The notes below the pieces were generated by a model. The model had not been told where the DNA came from. It did no database searches and saw only the letters and a program-made list of their open reading frames with translations. From positions 310,001 to 374,000 of the forward strand of contig NZ_QHLQ01000001.1 in the NCBI RefSeq assembly GCF_011813015.1: a stretch of 64,000 bases of DNA, given 5' to 3'. This document shows, one piece after another, positions 62,590 through 64,000 of the stretch. Every line of letters starts with the position of its first letter. The first letter of the stretch is position 1. The position numbers were made by a program, and so were the translations under genes. Source of the DNA: Parasedimentitalea denitrificans. GTDB lineage: Bacteria; Pseudomonadota; Alphaproteobacteria; Rhodobacterales; Rhodobacteraceae.

Positions 62590-64000
62590 CTAGCGCGCGC
62601 GCCAGGCCTGGGTGCGTCGCAGGACACCTTTGGATAGGATCAGGTGAATGATCCGTGCGCCTGCGTTGGTGTAGAAGATCATCATCCCCATCGCCGCAGC
62701 CGGGGCAATATCGCCAGCATCGTCCATGTTCAAAACCGCAATCGAGGCAAGCGAGGTTTTAGGAGAATACAGGAACACCACCGCCGACACCGTCGTTAAT
62801 GCGTTGACAAACAGGTAGATCGAGATATCCAGCACCGCAGGCAGGCAGACGGGCACCGTTACGCGGGTGAACAGTTTCATGGTTGGCTGTTTTAGCGAGG
62901 CCGAGACCGATTCAAACTCGCGATCCATCTGCTTCAATGCTGTGACCGCTGTCAGGTGCGACACCGTATAAAAGTGGGTGACGGCTGAGATGACTAGAAT
63001 GGCCATGGTACCGTAGATCACATTCAAAGGGTTGGCCGGGTTGTTGAAGAAGAAGATATAGGCCAGACCCAGCACCATTCCGGGGATCGCCATTGGCAAC
63101 ATTGCGATCATCTGGAACAGCGACCGCCCTACCCGGAAGCCGTTGGATTTCTCAACCAAATAAGCACCGAAGAAGATTACCGATGTGCCGATGACGGCTG
63201 TCAGTAGCCCCAGCTTGATCGAGTTGTAATACGAGTTCCAACCGCCGCCGTCCATTTTGTCGAACTGATAGTTGTTCAGGCTAAGCGAAAGATCATAGGG
63301 CCAGAACTTAACCAGCGCCGCAAACTGGCAGACGGCCAGAATACCAACGATGAACAGGCCTATCAGGCTGGAGTAGATCAGAAAGATCCGGTCCATTTTG
63401 GCGTTAGGGCTGGGTTGGAACGGTACGGACCGCGCCGACAGGGTGGCGACCTGCTTGCTTTGCACATAGCGATCCAAGGCAAAGGCAAAGATTGCCGGAA
63501 CAATCAGCACCACAGACACCACAGCGCCCATCTCAAAGTTTTGCTGGCCGATCACCTGTTTGTAGATATCCACAGCCAGCATGTTGAACTGACCGCCAAT
63601 CACTTTGGGCAGGCCAAAATCGGTGATCACCAGATTGAACACCACAAACCCAGCCGAGATCAGGCCGTAGCGGGCGCTGGGGATGGTGACCGTCCAGAAG
63701 GTGCGCCACGGCGAGGCGCGCAGCGACACAGCCGCCTCGTACAGGCGGGCATCGGATATCGCGAGCGCAGTGGAAATGATCAGAAACGCATGGGGAAAGG
63801 TGAAGAACACCGAACCGATAACAATACCGATGGGGCCATAGATACTGGCACCAAACAACAGCTCCTTTAGCATGCCCTGATTGCCGAACAGATACACCAG
63901 CGCGATGCCGGGCAGCAGCGACGGCACCAAGATCGGCGCCATGGCGATCAGCCGGAACACGCCCTTGAACCGCATACAGCTACGGTTCAGCGCATAGGCA
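62590..64000 (-). CDS. Two-domain ABC transporter permease, probably for 2-aminoethylphosphonate (partial)
   Basis: The C-terminal 470 codons of a permease; the frame stays open to the right edge, so the N-terminus is outside. Two BPD_transp_1 domains: one with ISDARLYEAAVSLRASPWRTFWTVTIPSARYG (EAA motif, first half) and one with EFESVSASLKQPTMKLFTRVTVP (second half), each with about six helices. Fused double permeases next to phnW/LysR genes match the PhnU2-type aminoethylphosphonate transporter and also Fe(III)-type importers. Substrate assignment rests on the neighbours. Confidence 0.8.
   Translation of the reverse strand, partial: AYALNRSCMRFKGVFRLIAMAPILVPSLLPGIALVYLFGNQGMLKELLFGASIYGPIGIVIGSVFFTFPHAFLIISTALAISDARLYEAAVSLRASPWRTFWTVTIPSARYGLISAGFVVFNLVITDFGLPKVIGGQFNMLAVDIYKQVIGQQNFEMGAVVSVVLIVPAIFAFALDRYVQSKQVATLSARSVPFQPSPNAKMDRIFLIYSSLIGLFIVGILAVCQFAALVKFWPYDLSLSLNNYQFDKMDGGGWNSYYNSIKLGLLTAVIGTSVIFFGAYLVEKSNGFRVGRSLFQMIAMLPMAIPGMVLGLAYIFFFNNPANPLNVIYGTMAILVISAVTHFYTVSHLTAVTALKQMDREFESVSASLKQPTMKLFTRVTVPVCLPAVLDISIYLFVNALTTVSAVVFLYSPKTSLASIAVLNMDDAGDIAPAAAMGMMIFYTNAGARIIHLILSKGVLRRTQAWRAR

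Noticed and set aside
1..64000. Genome-wide reassignment of TAG suggested by two amber interruptions
   Set aside because: TAG is the ordinary stop of the XRE regulator (6783), MFS transporter (15671), cobK, globin and cobF, and no pyrrolysine genes are in the window.
1..64000. CRISPR arrays, tRNA or rRNA genes, prophage
   Set aside because: No regularly spaced direct repeats, no cloverleaf with conserved T-arm, and no phage structural or integrase genes were seen.

Overview
The window reads as chromosome of a marine alphaproteobacterium of the Rhodobacteraceae (Roseobacter group). The evidence is gene content and style: a CobG/CobN-type aerobic cobalamin operon under B12 riboswitches, a CbtAB cobalt transporter, a carnitine dehydrogenase-thioesterase fusion, a 2-aminoethylphosphonate operon, a GAAC-N7-GAAC SOS box, moderately high GC and short intergenic palindromic repeats. 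I see no prophage, insertion sequence, CRISPR array, tRNA or rRNA. This looks like core and semi-core chromosome with tight operons.

Layout. 1-366 is the end of a GGDEF protein. 391-2392 (minus) is an envelope/metal-stress unit: EF-hand protein, ECF sigma factor, anti-sigma factor, periplasmic Metal_resist-like protein. 2620-3776 has a DUF983 and a Nudix gene. 3794-5815 (minus) is DUF2061, fatty-acid desaturase and DMT transporter, facing an XRE regulator at 5920. 6851-11227 is a carnitine-to-glycine-betaine module (SDR, carnitine dehydrogenase fused to betainyl-CoA thioesterase, BKACE cleavage enzyme, divergent CdhR-type regulator). 11334-17872 holds an aldo/keto reductase, a rhodanese, an SOS-controlled ImuA-like gene, YceI, an MFS transporter and a DCC/DUF4166 pair. 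17958-20428 is a YqiJ/flotillin pair whose flotillin is cut by an in-frame TAG. metG follows. 22809-29324 is an iron island: HemP, a Cys-rich protein, imelysin, Bfd, bacterioferritin, diheme DUF1111 protein, second imelysin, DUF1513. 29510-31865 is glpR-glpD.

31959-49828 is the cobalamin region. cobO points left; a B12 riboswitch leads a rightward operon DUF1636-cobW-cobN-cobG-cobH-cobI-cobJ-(cobK antisense)-cobL-cobE-cobM-cobB-cobA-DUF1636. A second B12 riboswitch leads cbtB-cbtA and a His-rich exported protein; a globin and a detached cobF follow. Together these encode most of the aerobic corrin-ring pathway from uroporphyrinogen III to adenosylated cobyrinate diamide, plus cobalt uptake; cobS/cobT and the late nucleotide-loop genes are not here.

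50400-52568 is an NIT-domain chemoreceptor, also broken by one TAG. Then come a double GNAT, a Tat-exported metallo-beta-lactamase-fold protein and trmL. 55373-61556 (minus) is an aminoethylphosphonate operon phnW-phnA-phnY-pbfA-DMT transporter with a divergent LysR regulator; a two-domain ABC permease, probably for the same substrate, runs off the right edge.

Most notable: two genes each interrupted by one amber codon; two DUF1636 proteins bracketing the cob operon; an unassigned His-rich protein after CbtAB; a transporter translationally coupled to pbfA; cobK lying antisense within the cob operon; an SOS box ending at the base before the imuA-like reading frame; and a two-hairpin intergenic repeat family whose second hairpin changes sequence but keeps its fold.
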